Assembly (NCBI RefSeq): GCF_006538745.1
Contig: NZ_BJLR01000022.1
Span: forward strand, 62,001 to 126,000
Source: Cellulomonas cellasea
GTDB taxonomy: Bacteria > Actinomycetota > Actinomycetes > Actinomycetales > Cellulomonadaceae
Reading direction: 5' to 3'
Length of the DNA: 64,000 nt
The translations under genes were made by a program, and so were the position numbers. Below the pieces are notes generated by a model. The model saw only the letters and a list, made by a program, of their open reading frames with translations, ran no database searches and had not been told where the DNA came from. Positions within the stretch are counted from its first letter, which is position 1, and every line of letters begins with the position of its first letter. Shown piece by piece: positions 36,205 to 44,583 of the stretch.

Positions 36205-36656
36205 GGCGCCGCGTCCTCGGCGAGCGCGTGACCCGTGACCGTGAGCGCCCCGCCCGGCCCGAGCAGCCCCGCGACGGGCAGCGGCGCCGTCACCGTCACC
36301 TCGACGACGTCGAGCCCGTCGAGCCGTGTCCGGGCGGCCGAGACGTCCTGCGCGTAGCCGGCGGACAGGCTGCTCTCGATGAGCGCCCGGGTACGGGCGA
36401 CACCGTCCTGCGGCGCGCGGTCCGCGAGCGCCGCGTACCGGGCGCCCTCGGCCGCGCAGTCGACGAGCGTGCTGCGCACGTGCTGGACGAGCGCGATCTG
36501 GACGACACCGGCGAAGAGCAGCGTGATGAGACCACCGACCAGCGCGAAGTCGACCGCTGCGGAGCCACGCTCGCGACCGCCCACCGCGTCGCACCCGACC
36601 GCGCGCTGCGCGAGGTGCTGCGCCGCGCGACGCATCCCGATCCCCGGCCCCGTCAC
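36201..36656 (-). CDS. TadE-like minor pilin
   Basis: A 151-aa TadE-like protein: ERGSAAVDFALVGGLITLLFAGVVQIALVQHVRSTLVDCAAEGARYAA. Asp replaces the usual Glu of the V-E-F motif (AAVDF). The ectodomain is about 95 residues. It begins at GTG 36656, 4 nt after the flp-like stop. ATG 36635 is an alternative start. Paralogous to the next gene, as is usual for Tad loci with two TadE proteins. Confidence 0.83.
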   Translation of the reverse strand: MTGPGIGMRRAAQHLAQRAVGCDAVGGRERGSAAVDFALVGGLITLLFAGVVQIALVQHVRSTLVDCAAEGARYAALADRAPQDGVARTRALIESSLSAGYAQDVSAARTRLDGLDVVEVTVTAPLPVAGLLGPGGALTVTGHALAEDAAP

Positions 36657-36660
36657 GGCG

Positions 36661-36951
36661 TCAGTTGCCCGGGCCCTGCACGCTCGACAGCGAGTCCTCG
36701 AAGACCTCGGCGAGCCGGGGTCCGGCGACCGCCCACAGCGTCACGACGAGCCCCGCGGTCATGAGGGTCACGAGCACCCAGCCCGGCACGTCGCCGCGCT
36801 CGTGCCCGCCCGTCACGAACCGCGACCGGAGCCGCCGCAGGACGCCCGTCCCCCGCTGCGCCGCCGCGCGCCCGGTGGGCGTGGCCCGACCCTCAGCGCG
36901 GGTCGCTCCGGGTCGGGTGGTCGTCCGGTCGAGCATTCGGCTCGGTCTCAT
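36661..36951 (-). CDS. Flp-like small pilin candidate
   Basis: A 96-aa protein with a 55-residue Arg/Thr-rich N-terminus, then GDVPGWVLVTLMTAGLVVTLWAVAGPRLAEVF, a single membrane helix at residues about 65-85 and a short acidic tail. Its place between tadC and tadE is where the flp pilin gene normally sits. It lacks the Flp/TadV processing signature with Glu at +5 of the helix, so it is a non-canonical pilin candidate. A strong ribosome binding site (GGAGGAG) precedes ATG 36951, which implies high translation as expected of a major subunit. Confidence 0.65.
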   Translation of the reverse strand: MRPSRMLDRTTTRPGATRAEGRATPTGRAAAQRGTGVLRRLRSRFVTGGHERGDVPGWVLVTLMTAGLVVTLWAVAGPRLAEVFEDSLSSVQGPGN

Positions 36952-37010
36952 GGTTCTCCTCCAGGGTGCGCCGGCGCGGGACCGGGGTGGCACGGGCACG
37001 TCGGCGCGGC

Positions 37011-37943
37011 TCATCGGCCGACGTTCAGGACGGTCATGCTCGGGAACACCGCGAACAGCACGGTCACGGGCAGGATGAGGAAGACGACCGGGACCATCAT
37101 CAGGACCTCCTTGCGCCCGCCGGACTCCATGAGGACGCGCCGCCCGTGCTCGCGGACGTCCTGCGCCTGCGCGCGGAGCACCTCGGCGAGGGGCGTGCCG
37201 CGCTCGACGGCCACCGCGACCCCGTCGGCGAACCGCGCGAGCGCGGGCAGCCCGGTGCGGTGCGCGAGCCGTTCGAGCGCGACGGTCAGCGGCGTGCCGG
37301 AGCGGGCGTCGGCGAGCGTCCGGGCGAGCTCGCCCGAGAGCTCGCCGCGCGTCGTCCGCACCACGCGCTCGAGCGCTCCGACCGCGCCCTCGCCCGCGCT
37401 CACCGACAGCGCCAGGAGCTCGGCGACGGTCGGCAGCTCGGCGAGCAGCCGCGTCTCCCGCGCGGCGACCTGACGCGAGAGCTGGTAGTCCCGGCCCAGG
37501 GCGCCCGTGGCACCGGCCAGCACCACGAGGACGACGAGCGGCGCGAGCGGCGCACCCCGCGTCGCGGCGAGCAGCAGCGCGACGAACAGCCCGCCCGCGA
37601 GCCCGAGCACGCCCCACACGACCTGGCCGGCGCGGAACTCCTCGACCGACTCCCGCCGACCGGCACGCTCCAGGCGCCGCCGGACGTCGGCCGTGGGGGA
37701 CCCGAACCGCGCGACCACCCGGACGCCGTCGGCCATCACGGGCGCGATGAGTCGCTCGAGCGTCGGGAAGGGCGTGCGGACGACCGGCGCGCGCAGGAGC
37801 GTCGACGAGGAGCGCCGCGGGCGCAGGTACGGCGCGAGCCGGTCGTCGAGCCGGACCCGCCGCGCAGCGAGCCGCGACCACACGAGCGCCGCACCGCCGC
37901 CGCCGAGCAGCCCGATCCACGCCCCCAGCAGCGCCCCGCTCAC
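37011..37943 (-). CDS. tadC: TadC-like type II secretion F family protein
   Basis: A 310-aa inner-membrane platform protein. Predicted TM segments are at the N-terminus, around residues 115-150, and at the C-terminus (EVLMMVPVVFLILPVTVLFAVFPSMTVL). The T2SF cytoplasmic domain includes ELPTVAELLALSVSAGEGAVGALERV and GTPLAEVLRAQAQDVREHGRRVLMESGGRKEVL, typical of TadC. It starts at GTG 37943, overlapping the tadB stop by 4 bp. With TadB it forms the platform on which the TadA ATPase drives pilus assembly. Confidence 0.9.
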   Translation of the reverse strand: MSGALLGAWIGLLGGGGAALVWSRLAARRVRLDDRLAPYLRPRRSSSTLLRAPVVRTPFPTLERLIAPVMADGVRVVARFGSPTADVRRRLERAGRRESVEEFRAGQVVWGVLGLAGGLFVALLLAATRGAPLAPLVVLVVLAGATGALGRDYQLSRQVAARETRLLAELPTVAELLALSVSAGEGAVGALERVVRTTRGELSGELARTLADARSGTPLTVALERLAHRTGLPALARFADGVAVAVERGTPLAEVLRAQAQDVREHGRRVLMESGGRKEVLMMVPVVFLILPVTVLFAVFPSMTVLNVGR

Positions 37944-38800
37944 CGCAGCACCCGCGGGTCCTCGGGCAGGCGCCCGATGCGCACCATGACGGCGTACGCG
38001 ACGACCGAGCAGGCCGCACCGACCAGCAGCACGAGCCCCCCGGTCACCGAGTTGTACGCGTGCGCGGCCTCGGGTCGCGTGCCCAGGAGCGCGAGGATCA
38101 GCCACGGGGCCGCGACCGCGAGCCGGGCCGCGTACACCGTCCAGCTCTGCCGCGCCTCGAGCTCGCCGCGGGTGCGGGCGTCCTCCCGCAGGAAGCCGGA
38201 GAGCGTCCGCAGCAGCCGGCCGAGGTCCGTCCCGCCCACGTCGCGCGTGATCCGCAGGGCCTCCACGATCCGGTCGGCCACCGGGTCCGCGAGCCGGACC
38301 TTGAGCGCGTCGAGGCACTCGCCGAAGCGGCCGGTCGCGCGGTAGTCCTCGGCGAACGCCGCGAACGGCTCGCGCAGCTCGACCGGGCCGCGGTCGCCGA
38401 GCTGGCCGAGCGCCTCCGGCAACGAGAGCCCTGCGCGGATGCCCGAGCCCAGGTGGTCGACGATCTCCGGCCACACGTCGCGCAGCTGCGTGCGCCGCCG
38501 TCGGGCCCTCCCCCGGACGAGCGCCGACGGCGCCGCGCAGGCCATGACCGCGAAGCACGCCGCGATCGCGGGTGCGCGGGTCAGGGCCGAGCCCACGACG
38601 AGCACGACGACGCCCAGCGCGGCGCTCGTCGCCGCGAGCGCCCCGGGCGTCACCTGACCGGCACCCGCCTGCACCAGCAGGTCCTGCGTCCGCGCCTGCC
38701 AGCCGTCGCTGCGCCGCGTCCGGCGCACGGGCGCGGACCACAGGGACCACCACACGCAGCACAGCCCGGCGCCGAGCACGAGACCCAGGACGACTCCCAC
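37940..38800 (-). CDS. tadB: TadB-like type II secretion F family protein
   Basis: A 286-aa platform protein with an N-terminal TM helix, a pair around residues 55-90, the T2SF domain (RDVWPEIVDHLGSGIRAGLSLPEALGQLGDRGP, ALRITRDVGGTDLGRLLRTLSGFLRED) and two C-terminal TM helices. The gene begins 9 nt after the tadA stop and overlaps tadC. The pairing of TadB with TadC is standard for Flp pilus systems. Confidence 0.9.
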   Translation of the reverse strand: MGVVLGLVLGAGLCCVWWSLWSAPVRRTRRSDGWQARTQDLLVQAGAGQVTPGALAATSAALGVVVLVVGSALTRAPAIAACFAVMACAAPSALVRGRARRRRTQLRDVWPEIVDHLGSGIRAGLSLPEALGQLGDRGPVELREPFAAFAEDYRATGRFGECLDALKVRLADPVADRIVEALRITRDVGGTDLGRLLRTLSGFLREDARTRGELEARQSWTVYAARLAVAAPWLILALLGTRPEAAHAYNSVTGGLVLLVGAACSVVAYAVMVRIGRLPEDPRVLR

Positions 38801-38809
38801 GGCGCGGCC

Positions 38810-40036
38810 TCAGCGCCCGGCGCGCAGCAGCGCGGGCAGGTCGATCCCGGCGCGCGCGAACCGCTCGGCGTGCGGCGGGTACCCCTCGCCGCGCACGAGT
38901 GTCTCGCCCTGGCGGTGGAACAGGTCCGCGAGCTCGACGACCCCGTTCTCGACGCGCCCCGGGACGCCGACCACCTCGAGCACCCGGCGGCGTCCGCGCG
39001 CGTCGAGGCCGAGGTGGACCACGACGTCGATCGAGCCGGCGACCGTCGGCACGACGAACCGGTCGGACACGTTCTCCCCGGCGAGGAGCGGGAGCGTGCA
39101 CAGCTTCGTGATGGCCTCGCGCGCCGAGTTGGCGTGCAACGTGCACATGCCGGGAACGCCGGCGTTGAGGGCCACGAGCAGGTCGAGCGCCTCGGCCTCG
39201 CGCACCTCGCCGACCACGATCCGGTCGGGGCGCATGCGCAGCGCCTCCTTCACCAGGCGGCGCAGCGGGATCTCGCCGGTCCCCTCGAGGCTGGGCTGCC
39301 GGCACTGCAGCCCGACGACGTCGCGGTGCAGGAGACGCAGCTCGAAGACCTCCTCGCACGTGACGATCCGCTCGCGCGCCGGGATCGAGCCCGCGAGCGC
39401 GCCGAGCATCGTCGTCTTGCCGGCCTGCGTGGACCCGGCGACGAGCACGTTGAGGCCGACCCGGACCGCGGCGTCGAGGAAGCTCGCCGCCGCGGGGGTC
39501 AGCGAGCCCAGCGTCACCATGTCGTCGAGGTCACGGGCCCGGGCGACGTACTTGCGGATGTTCACGGCCCAGTGCCGGCGGGTGACGTCGGGGATGACGA
39601 CGTGCAGGCGCTCGCCCCCGGGCAGGCTCGCGTCGACGAACGGGCTCGACAGGTCGAGCCGGCGGCCCGACGTCTTGAGCATCTGCTCGACGAGGTCGCG
39701 GACCTGCCCCTCGGTCAGGATCGTGGTCGTGAGCTCCGGCTCGCCGCGGCGCGCCACGAAGACCTGCTCCGGGGCGTTGATCCAGATCTCCTCGACCTCG
39801 GGGTCGTCGAGGTAGCGCTGCAGCGGCCCGAGCCCCGCGACCGCGTCGAGCACGGCCTTGAGCGCGGCCGGCGGGTCGGGCAGCACCGGGACCGACCCGA
39901 GCAGGCTGCGCTCGTCGTAGTCCGCCAGGACGTCGGCGACGAGTGCCTGGACGCCGCGCCGGTCGCGCAGCGGGTCGAGCCCGCGGCGACGGATGAGCGC
40001 GCGCACCTCGGTCTCGAGGATCTCGACCCCGTCCAC
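38810..40036 (-). CDS. tadA: TadA/CpaF family secretion ATPase
   Basis: A 408-aa hexameric ATPase. The N-terminal helical domain carries EVRALIRRRGLDPL and DEVEEIWINAPEQVFVARRGE-like blocks. The C-terminal core has Walker A AGSTQAGKTT, the Asp box with TCEEVFELRL, Walker B RIVVGEVREAEALDLL and the His box GVPGMCTLHANSAREAI. It powers Flp pilus assembly through TadB/TadC. GTG 40036 follows a G-rich Shine-Dalgarno and lies about 35 nt downstream of a TATTGT -10 box. The further-upstream in-frame ATG 40093 sits before that box. Confidence 0.93.
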   Translation of the reverse strand: MDGVEILETEVRALIRRRGLDPLRDRRGVQALVADVLADYDERSLLGSVPVLPDPPAALKAVLDAVAGLGPLQRYLDDPEVEEIWINAPEQVFVARRGEPELTTTILTEGQVRDLVEQMLKTSGRRLDLSSPFVDASLPGGERLHVVIPDVTRRHWAVNIRKYVARARDLDDMVTLGSLTPAAASFLDAAVRVGLNVLVAGSTQAGKTTMLGALAGSIPARERIVTCEEVFELRLLHRDVVGLQCRQPSLEGTGEIPLRRLVKEALRMRPDRIVVGEVREAEALDLLVALNAGVPGMCTLHANSAREAITKLCTLPLLAGENVSDRFVVPTVAGSIDVVVHLGLDARGRRRVLEVVGVPGRVENGVVELADLFHRQGETLVRGEGYPPHAERFARAGIDLPALLRAGR

Positions 40037-40071
40037 GCTGCCCCCTGCCGTCGCCGCACTGCGCCGACCCG

Positions 40072-40077
40072 ACAATA
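40072..40077 (-). promoter_or_regulatory. -10 box of the Tad operon
   Basis: TATTGT on the minus strand, giving a leader of about 29 nt with AGGGGG before GTG 40036. No good -35. Confidence 0.4.
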
Positions 40078-40184
40078 GGGAGGATCCGGACATCGCGTGC
40101 CCGGTTGTCCACACCCCGGATCCGCCACCGCCCGGCTCTCAGGGGCGACAGGACGCCGAGGAGCCCCGCCCCCGCCCGGCCCGC

Positions 40185-40190
40185 TAGCGT
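40185..40190 (+). promoter_or_regulatory. -10 box, leaderless, for aldose 1-epimerase
   Basis: TAGCGT, 6 nt before GTG 40197. Confidence 0.5.
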
Positions 40191-40196
40191 GGGAAC

Positions 40197-41108
40197 GTGA
40201 ACATCCCAGCTCCGTCCGGACGTCAGTACCACCTCGCGCGCGGTGACCAGCACGCCACGATCGCGGAGGTGGGCGCCAGCATCCGCGAGTACTCGGTGGG
40301 TGGCCGCGACGTCGCGCTCCCGTTCGACAAGGAGCAGATCGCGCCCGCGTACTCGGGCGCCGTCCTCGCGCCGTGGCCCAACCGCCTGACCGACGGGCAG
40401 TACACGTTCGACGGCGTCGAGCACCAGGTCCCCGTGAACGAGCCGGGCCGCATGACCGCGCTGCACGGCCTCGTCTCGCACGCGCGCTTCACGCCGAGCA
40501 GCCCCGTCTCGGACACGTCGGTGACGCTCGAGCACGAGGTCGTCCCGACGCTCGGCTACCCGTTCCCGGTCCGCGTGCGCGCGACGTACGCGCTGACCGA
40601 CGAAGGGCTGGAGGTGCTGGTCACCGCGACGAACCTCGGGCAGCACGCCGCGCCGTACGGCGTCGGGTTCCACCCGTGGCTCTCCCCCGGCGACGCCGCG
40701 GTGGACGACTGCACGATCCAGGTCGACGCCGCGACGCGCGTGCTCGTCGACGACCGCCTCCTGCCCACCGGCACCGCGCCGCTCGGCGCCGACGACGACA
40801 TGCGCACGCCCCGCCCGCTCGCCGGCTTCGCGCTCGACGACGCGTTCGTGGAGGTCGTCCGCGACGACGACGGCCTCGCCTGGATCAAGCTGGCCTCACC
40901 CGACGGGCGCACGTCCGCGGTCTGGATGGACGACACGATGGACACCTGGCAGGTCTGCACGGGCAACGACATCCCCGGGATCATGCGCCGCGGCGTCGCG
41001 TGCGAGCCCATGAGCTGCATCGCGGACGCGTTCCGCACCGGCGAGCGCCTGGTGCGCCTCGAGCCGGGCGCGAGCCACACGGTGCGCTGGGGCATGCGCC
41101 TGCTCTAG
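40197..41108 (+). CDS. aldose 1-epimerase family protein
   Basis: A 303-aa galactose-mutarotase-fold enzyme that interconverts alpha and beta anomers of aldoses. Recognisable blocks are the early GGRDV strand, APWPNRLTDGQYTFDG, ALHGLV with the conserved His, and GVGFHPWL with the second His. A Glu near residue 268 (ACEPMSCIADAF) is the likely catalytic base. There is no signal peptide. GTG 40197 is supported by TAGCGT 6 nt upstream. It converges on a YtfQ-like galactofuranose-binding protein gene, consistent with galactose handling, and shares its terminator. Confidence 0.9.
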   Translation: MNIPAPSGRQYHLARGDQHATIAEVGASIREYSVGGRDVALPFDKEQIAPAYSGAVLAPWPNRLTDGQYTFDGVEHQVPVNEPGRMTALHGLVSHARFTPSSPVSDTSVTLEHEVVPTLGYPFPVRVRATYALTDEGLEVLVTATNLGQHAAPYGVGFHPWLSPGDAAVDDCTIQVDAATRVLVDDRLLPTGTAPLGADDDMRTPRPLAGFALDDAFVEVVRDDDGLAWIKLASPDGRTSAVWMDDTMDTWQVCTGNDIPGIMRRGVACEPMSCIADAFRTGERLVRLEPGASHTVRWGMRLL

Positions 41109-41171
41109 GCGCGCAGCCGTGCAGCACCGGCTGCGGAGACGGCCGGGGACGACGCCCGCATGTGGCGCGCT

Positions 41172-41202
41172 GCGGGGGGTCGCCGGGCAGGCGACCCCCC
41201 GC
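41172..41202. terminator. bidirectional terminator between epimerase and sugar-binding genes
   Basis: A perfect 13-bp stem (41172-41184 with 41190-41202) and loop GGGCA, between two convergent genes. No U-tract on either side. Confidence 0.75.
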
Positions 41203-41233
41203 TCCCCCGGACCTCGGTACGAGCGTGTCGATC

Positions 41234-42247
41234 TCAGAAGCCGAGGCCCGTGTCGAGCGCGGCCTGGCCCTGCTCGGGCGAGGCGAAGGTGTCGCTCTCG
41301 ACGGTGATGATCGCCTGGACCGGTTCGCCCGCGAGCACCTGGTCGACGACGTCGACCACGATGTCGCCGAAGAACGGGTTGTACTGGGCGACGAAGCTCA
41401 AGTCTCCCGCAGCCAGGGCCTGGAGCGCGCCGGTCGTGCCGTCGATCGTGGCGATCTTGACGTCGGTGCCCGGGTCGAGGCCGGCGGCGGCCACGGCCTG
41501 GGCGGCGCCGATTCCCATCTCGTCGTTCTGGGCGAAGATGAACTGGATGTCGTTGTCGTGGGCCTGGAGGACAGCCTCGACGACGGCCCTGGCCTCGTCG
41601 GTCTTCCAGTTGGCCGTCTGCGCACCGACCTTGGTCAGGCCCGGCGCGGTGCTGACGATGGCGTCGAAGCCCTCGTTGCGCTCCTGGACGACCGACAGCC
41701 CGGGGACACCCTCGAGCACGAAGTAGTTCCCTCCCTCGACGAACGTCTCGACGGCCCACAGGCCCACCGCGAGCGCGACCTTGAAGTTGTCGGGCGCGAT
41801 GCGGGCGGCGTAGAGGTCTTCACTGGCGTCGACCCCGCGGTCGACCAGGATGACCGGGATCTCCGCCTCCTGGGCGCGCGCGAGCGAACCCTCCCAGCCC
41901 GAGGCCTCCGTGGCGGTGAGGAGGATGACGTCCACCCCGTCGGCGACGAACGTGGCGAACGCGTCCAGCTGCGACGCCTGGTCGCTGGGGCTCGCGGCGG
42001 GCGCGTACCGGAGCTCGAAGCCCGCCCCCGGGGTGAACGCGTCCCGGACCGCCTGCTCGTTGGCGTTGCGCCAGCCGCCCTCGGGACCGACGGCCACGAA
42101 GCCGACCGTCGTCATGCCGTCGTCGCGGGGGTCGCTGCCCACGTCCTCGCCCGCGACGTCACCGCCGGCGCAGCCGGCGAGACCCAGCAGGACCGCCCCC
42201 GCAGCGACCATGCCGAGCGCTCCCGAGATCCGCTTCGTGCCTGCCAC
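41234..42247 (-). CDS. YtfQ-like sugar ABC substrate-binding lipoprotein
   Basis: A 337-aa type I periplasmic-binding-protein fold with a lipoprotein signal (LAGC, Cys26). Blocks match galactofuranose-binding YtfQ: GPEGGWRNANEQ, DVILLTATEASGWEGSL, EIPVILVDRGVDAS, the hinge FAQNDEMGIGAAQAV, IATIDGTTGALQAL and a C-terminal LDTGLGF. No permease or ATPase gene is in the window, so the transporter partner is distant or missing. A perfect LacI-type palindrome and an AT-rich stretch lie upstream. The start is the lipoprotein-compatible ATG/GTG at 42247. Confidence 0.88.
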   Translation of the reverse strand: MAGTKRISGALGMVAAGAVLLGLAGCAGGDVAGEDVGSDPRDDGMTTVGFVAVGPEGGWRNANEQAVRDAFTPGAGFELRYAPAASPSDQASQLDAFATFVADGVDVILLTATEASGWEGSLARAQEAEIPVILVDRGVDASEDLYAARIAPDNFKVALAVGLWAVETFVEGGNYFVLEGVPGLSVVQERNEGFDAIVSTAPGLTKVGAQTANWKTDEARAVVEAVLQAHDNDIQFIFAQNDEMGIGAAQAVAAAGLDPGTDVKIATIDGTTGALQALAAGDLSFVAQYNPFFGDIVVDVVDQVLAGEPVQAIITVESDTFASPEQGQAALDTGLGF

Positions 42248-42584
42248 ATCTCCTCCTTGAGATCACCCGGCGTGCCCACGCCCGGTGTAGTCCGCGAGGC
42301 GGTGATCACCCCGCGCGCACGAGAGTGTGAGCGCTCACACACCGATCTCAGGAGACAAAAGCGTTTAACCTCGCAAATAACTCAGAGCATGAGATTCCGG
42401 ACACGCGGCAGGGCATACCCCCGAGGGACCGAGGCTCGACCTGTTGCGCTCGGCGCCGCGACCCGGCACACCACGCGGCCCGTCAGCGGCTCCAGCGCCG
42501 CTCGATCCACCGCCCGGTGCACTCAGGGCGAGGGGCGACGCGGCTCAGTGCGAGCGGCGCGACCGCGTCGCACGACGGCGGACG
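42248..42584. other. regulatory region upstream of the YtfQ-like gene
   Basis: 337 bp. It contains GGTGATCACC (42301-42310), the perfect palindrome at 42325-42340, and an unusually AT-rich tract (about 42350-42400) with ACAAAAGCGTTTAA, itself a degenerate LacI-type half palindrome. The right end lies downstream of the VanY-type gene, and no hairpin is obvious there. Confidence 0.55.
42325..42340. promoter_or_regulatory. LacI-family operator
   Basis: GTGTGAGCGCTCACAC, a perfect 16-bp palindrome with central CG, 78 bp before the YtfQ-like start. The core GAGCGCTC is typical of LacI-family carbohydrate regulators. No LacI gene is in the window. Confidence 0.75.
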
Positions 42585-44399
42585 TCAGCCGTAGAACTCG
42601 CCGTCCTCCTGGACGCCCTTCGTGTACTCCCAGTGCCAGCGCTCGTACGGGCCGCTGCCGCCCGGGCGGGCCCACGCGGGGTTGTCCCAGCCGAAGGACG
42701 GGGCGTTCTCGTTGAGCCACGTCCACTTGGCGCCCGTGGTCTCCGAGGAGCACAGGTCGACCGCGAGGCCCCAGCCGTGGTTGCTCTTGCCGGGGGCCGC
42801 CGCGAGGCCGCCCTTCTGGGCCTTGACCGACCGCTGCTGCGCGAGCGTCCGGTAGCCGCTCGACAGGCACATGTCGACGCCGAAGCGCGCGATGAACGCC
42901 TGGTTGAGGACCGCGAGCGACACGGCAGCGTCGGCGCGCAGCTGGGTCTTGCCCTCCCAGAGCGTGCACAGGTCCTCGGTCGCGAGCAGGCCGTTGGCGC
43001 CGGCCGCACGGGTCGCGCCGTCGCAGCCCGCGAGCGGCTCGCGCTCCTCGCTGCGGCTCGCAGAGAGCTCGGAGCGCATCGGGCTCGCGTCCGCGGACAC
43101 GAGCGACGCCGGGGGAAGCCCCGAGGCGGTCGACGCGGTGAGCGCCTCGACGGTGTCGGGCAGCTCGGCCTCGACGACCGCGGGGTCCCCGAAGTCTCCG
43201 CCGCCCGGGAGCGCGTTCTCGACGACCGGCACGACGACGGTGACGCCGAGCAGCGCGGCGACGACGCCGGTCCGGGCGGCCCAGGTGCCGCCGCGCGGGC
43301 CGTGCGCGATGCCCCTCGCGGGCGCGCTCGCCGCGGAGCGCTTCACGCGGGCCGGGCCGGGCTCGGACGAGCGCGCGGCGCGGCGCGACCGGACGGGGAC
43401 GACGTGCGCGTCGGACGCCGCCGGGGCGTCGTGCGCGGACGGCTCGTCGAGCGTCGCGGGGATCACGTGGGTCGTGTCGGCGTCCGGGGTGCGCGGGACG
43501 ACGCGGGTCTCCTCGACCGCCGGCGTGCGCGGCACGACGCCGGTCTCGTCGGCGGCCGGCGTGCGCGGGACGACGTGCGTCTCGCGGAGCGCGCCGTCGC
43601 GCTGCGGAGCTGCCGGGGCCTCGGGCGCGCTCCCACGGCGCACCACGCGGGTCTCCTCGACGGCAGGGCGACCGGCGACGCGGGCCTGCTCGACGGCGGC
43701 CAGGCCGGCGGCGCGGACCTCCTCGATCGCGGCACGGCCGGGGACGCGGGTGTCCTCGACCGCGGGACGGCCGGCGGCGGGAGGCGCCTCGACGGCGGGA
43801 CGGCGGGCGGCCCGGGTCGCGCCACCGGCAGACGCACGCGGCGCTGCGGGGGCGTCCCCGACGCTCGACCAGCGGGTGACGCGGGTCTCGTCGGCGGCAG
43901 CGGTCCGAGGGGCCACGCGGGTCTCGTCGGCGGCAGCGGTCCGAGGCGCCACGCGGGTCTCGTCGACGGCGCGGATCTCGCGCAGGCTCGCCCGGGAGGC
44001 GACGCGGGTCGGACCCGCCTGGGGTGCCGCACCCGCGGGGGGCACCGGGCCGCCGCGGGTCTCCGTGACCGGGCCGGCGGGGCCGCGGTGCAGGACGCGT
44101 GCCGTGTCCGGGGACGTGGCCCGCGCGAGGAGTCGCGGCTCGTCGGCGACCGTCCCGCGCGGGACGGCGAGCGTCGCGACAGGTGCGGCCTGGCCCCACG
44201 TCTCGCCGGCGCGGACCGCGGGCTCGGTGCCGCGCGGGGTGCGTGTGGGCTCCGGCGCGAGGGACGGCACGGGGGCGGCTGCCGCCGCAGCGGCGAGGGC
44301 GGCCTGGCGGGCCTTCTCGGCCTCACGGAGCTGACGACGCGAGACGGGGGCCGCGGGAGCGGGCTCGAGCGGGTCGGACCCCACGGAACCTCCGCTCAC
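42585..44399 (-). CDS. VanY/D-Ala-D-Ala carboxypeptidase-domain protein with repetitive cytoplasmic tail
   Basis: A 604-aa protein. Residues 1-365 are cytoplasmic, disordered and repetitive, with 12-residue units such as DETRVAPRTAAA (two near-identical at residues about 150-173) and ETRVVPRTPAVE (about 273-315). One TM helix (about 372-392) is followed by a linker and a C-terminal LAS-type peptidase domain with SSGYRTLAQQ, SNHGWGLAVDL (metal ligands H and D) and WHWEY (third ligand H). It should trim peptidoglycan stem peptides outside the cell. The tail's ETRV threonines look like kinase or FHA targets. It has its own promoter (TTGGAT-N17-TATGGT). Confidence 0.85.
   Translation of the reverse strand: MSGGSVGSDPLEPAPAAPVSRRQLREAEKARQAALAAAAAAAPVPSLAPEPTRTPRGTEPAVRAGETWGQAAPVATLAVPRGTVADEPRLLARATSPDTARVLHRGPAGPVTETRGGPVPPAGAAPQAGPTRVASRASLREIRAVDETRVAPRTAAADETRVAPRTAAADETRVTRWSSVGDAPAAPRASAGGATRAARRPAVEAPPAAGRPAVEDTRVPGRAAIEEVRAAGLAAVEQARVAGRPAVEETRVVRRGSAPEAPAAPQRDGALRETHVVPRTPAADETGVVPRTPAVEETRVVPRTPDADTTHVIPATLDEPSAHDAPAASDAHVVPVRSRRAARSSEPGPARVKRSAASAPARGIAHGPRGGTWAARTGVVAALLGVTVVVPVVENALPGGGDFGDPAVVEAELPDTVEALTASTASGLPPASLVSADASPMRSELSASRSEEREPLAGCDGATRAAGANGLLATEDLCTLWEGKTQLRADAAVSLAVLNQAFIARFGVDMCLSSGYRTLAQQRSVKAQKGGLAAAPGKSNHGWGLAVDLCSSETTGAKWTWLNENAPSFGWDNPAWARPGGSGPYERWHWEYTKGVQEDGEFYG
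43881..43952 (-). repeat. two tandem 36-bp repeats inside the VanY-type gene
   Basis: Units 43881-43916 and 43917-43952 differ at one base and encode the 12-residue unit DETRVAPRTAAA twice. A partial third copy begins at 43953. More diverged copies lie at about 43455-43580. Confidence 0.85.
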
Positions 44400-44472
44400 G
44401 ACTGGTCGGGACAGGACGACTGCCAGGTGACCGCACGGCCGGACGACATCCGGCTGCAGGGTGCGTCACGAA

Positions 44473-44501
44473 ACCATAACGGACGGTCAGGGACGATCCA
44501 A
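44473..44501 (-). promoter_or_regulatory. promoter of the VanY-type gene
   Basis: TTGGAT (44496-44501), 17 bp, TATGGT (44473-44478) on the minus strand. The leader is about 67 nt. Confidence 0.6.
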
Positions 44502-44583
44502 CCCCGTTGGACGGGCGTCCAGGAGCCGTCCGGGACGCCCGCCGCGGGTGAACAACGCACGAACAACGCGTGCACCACCCCGG

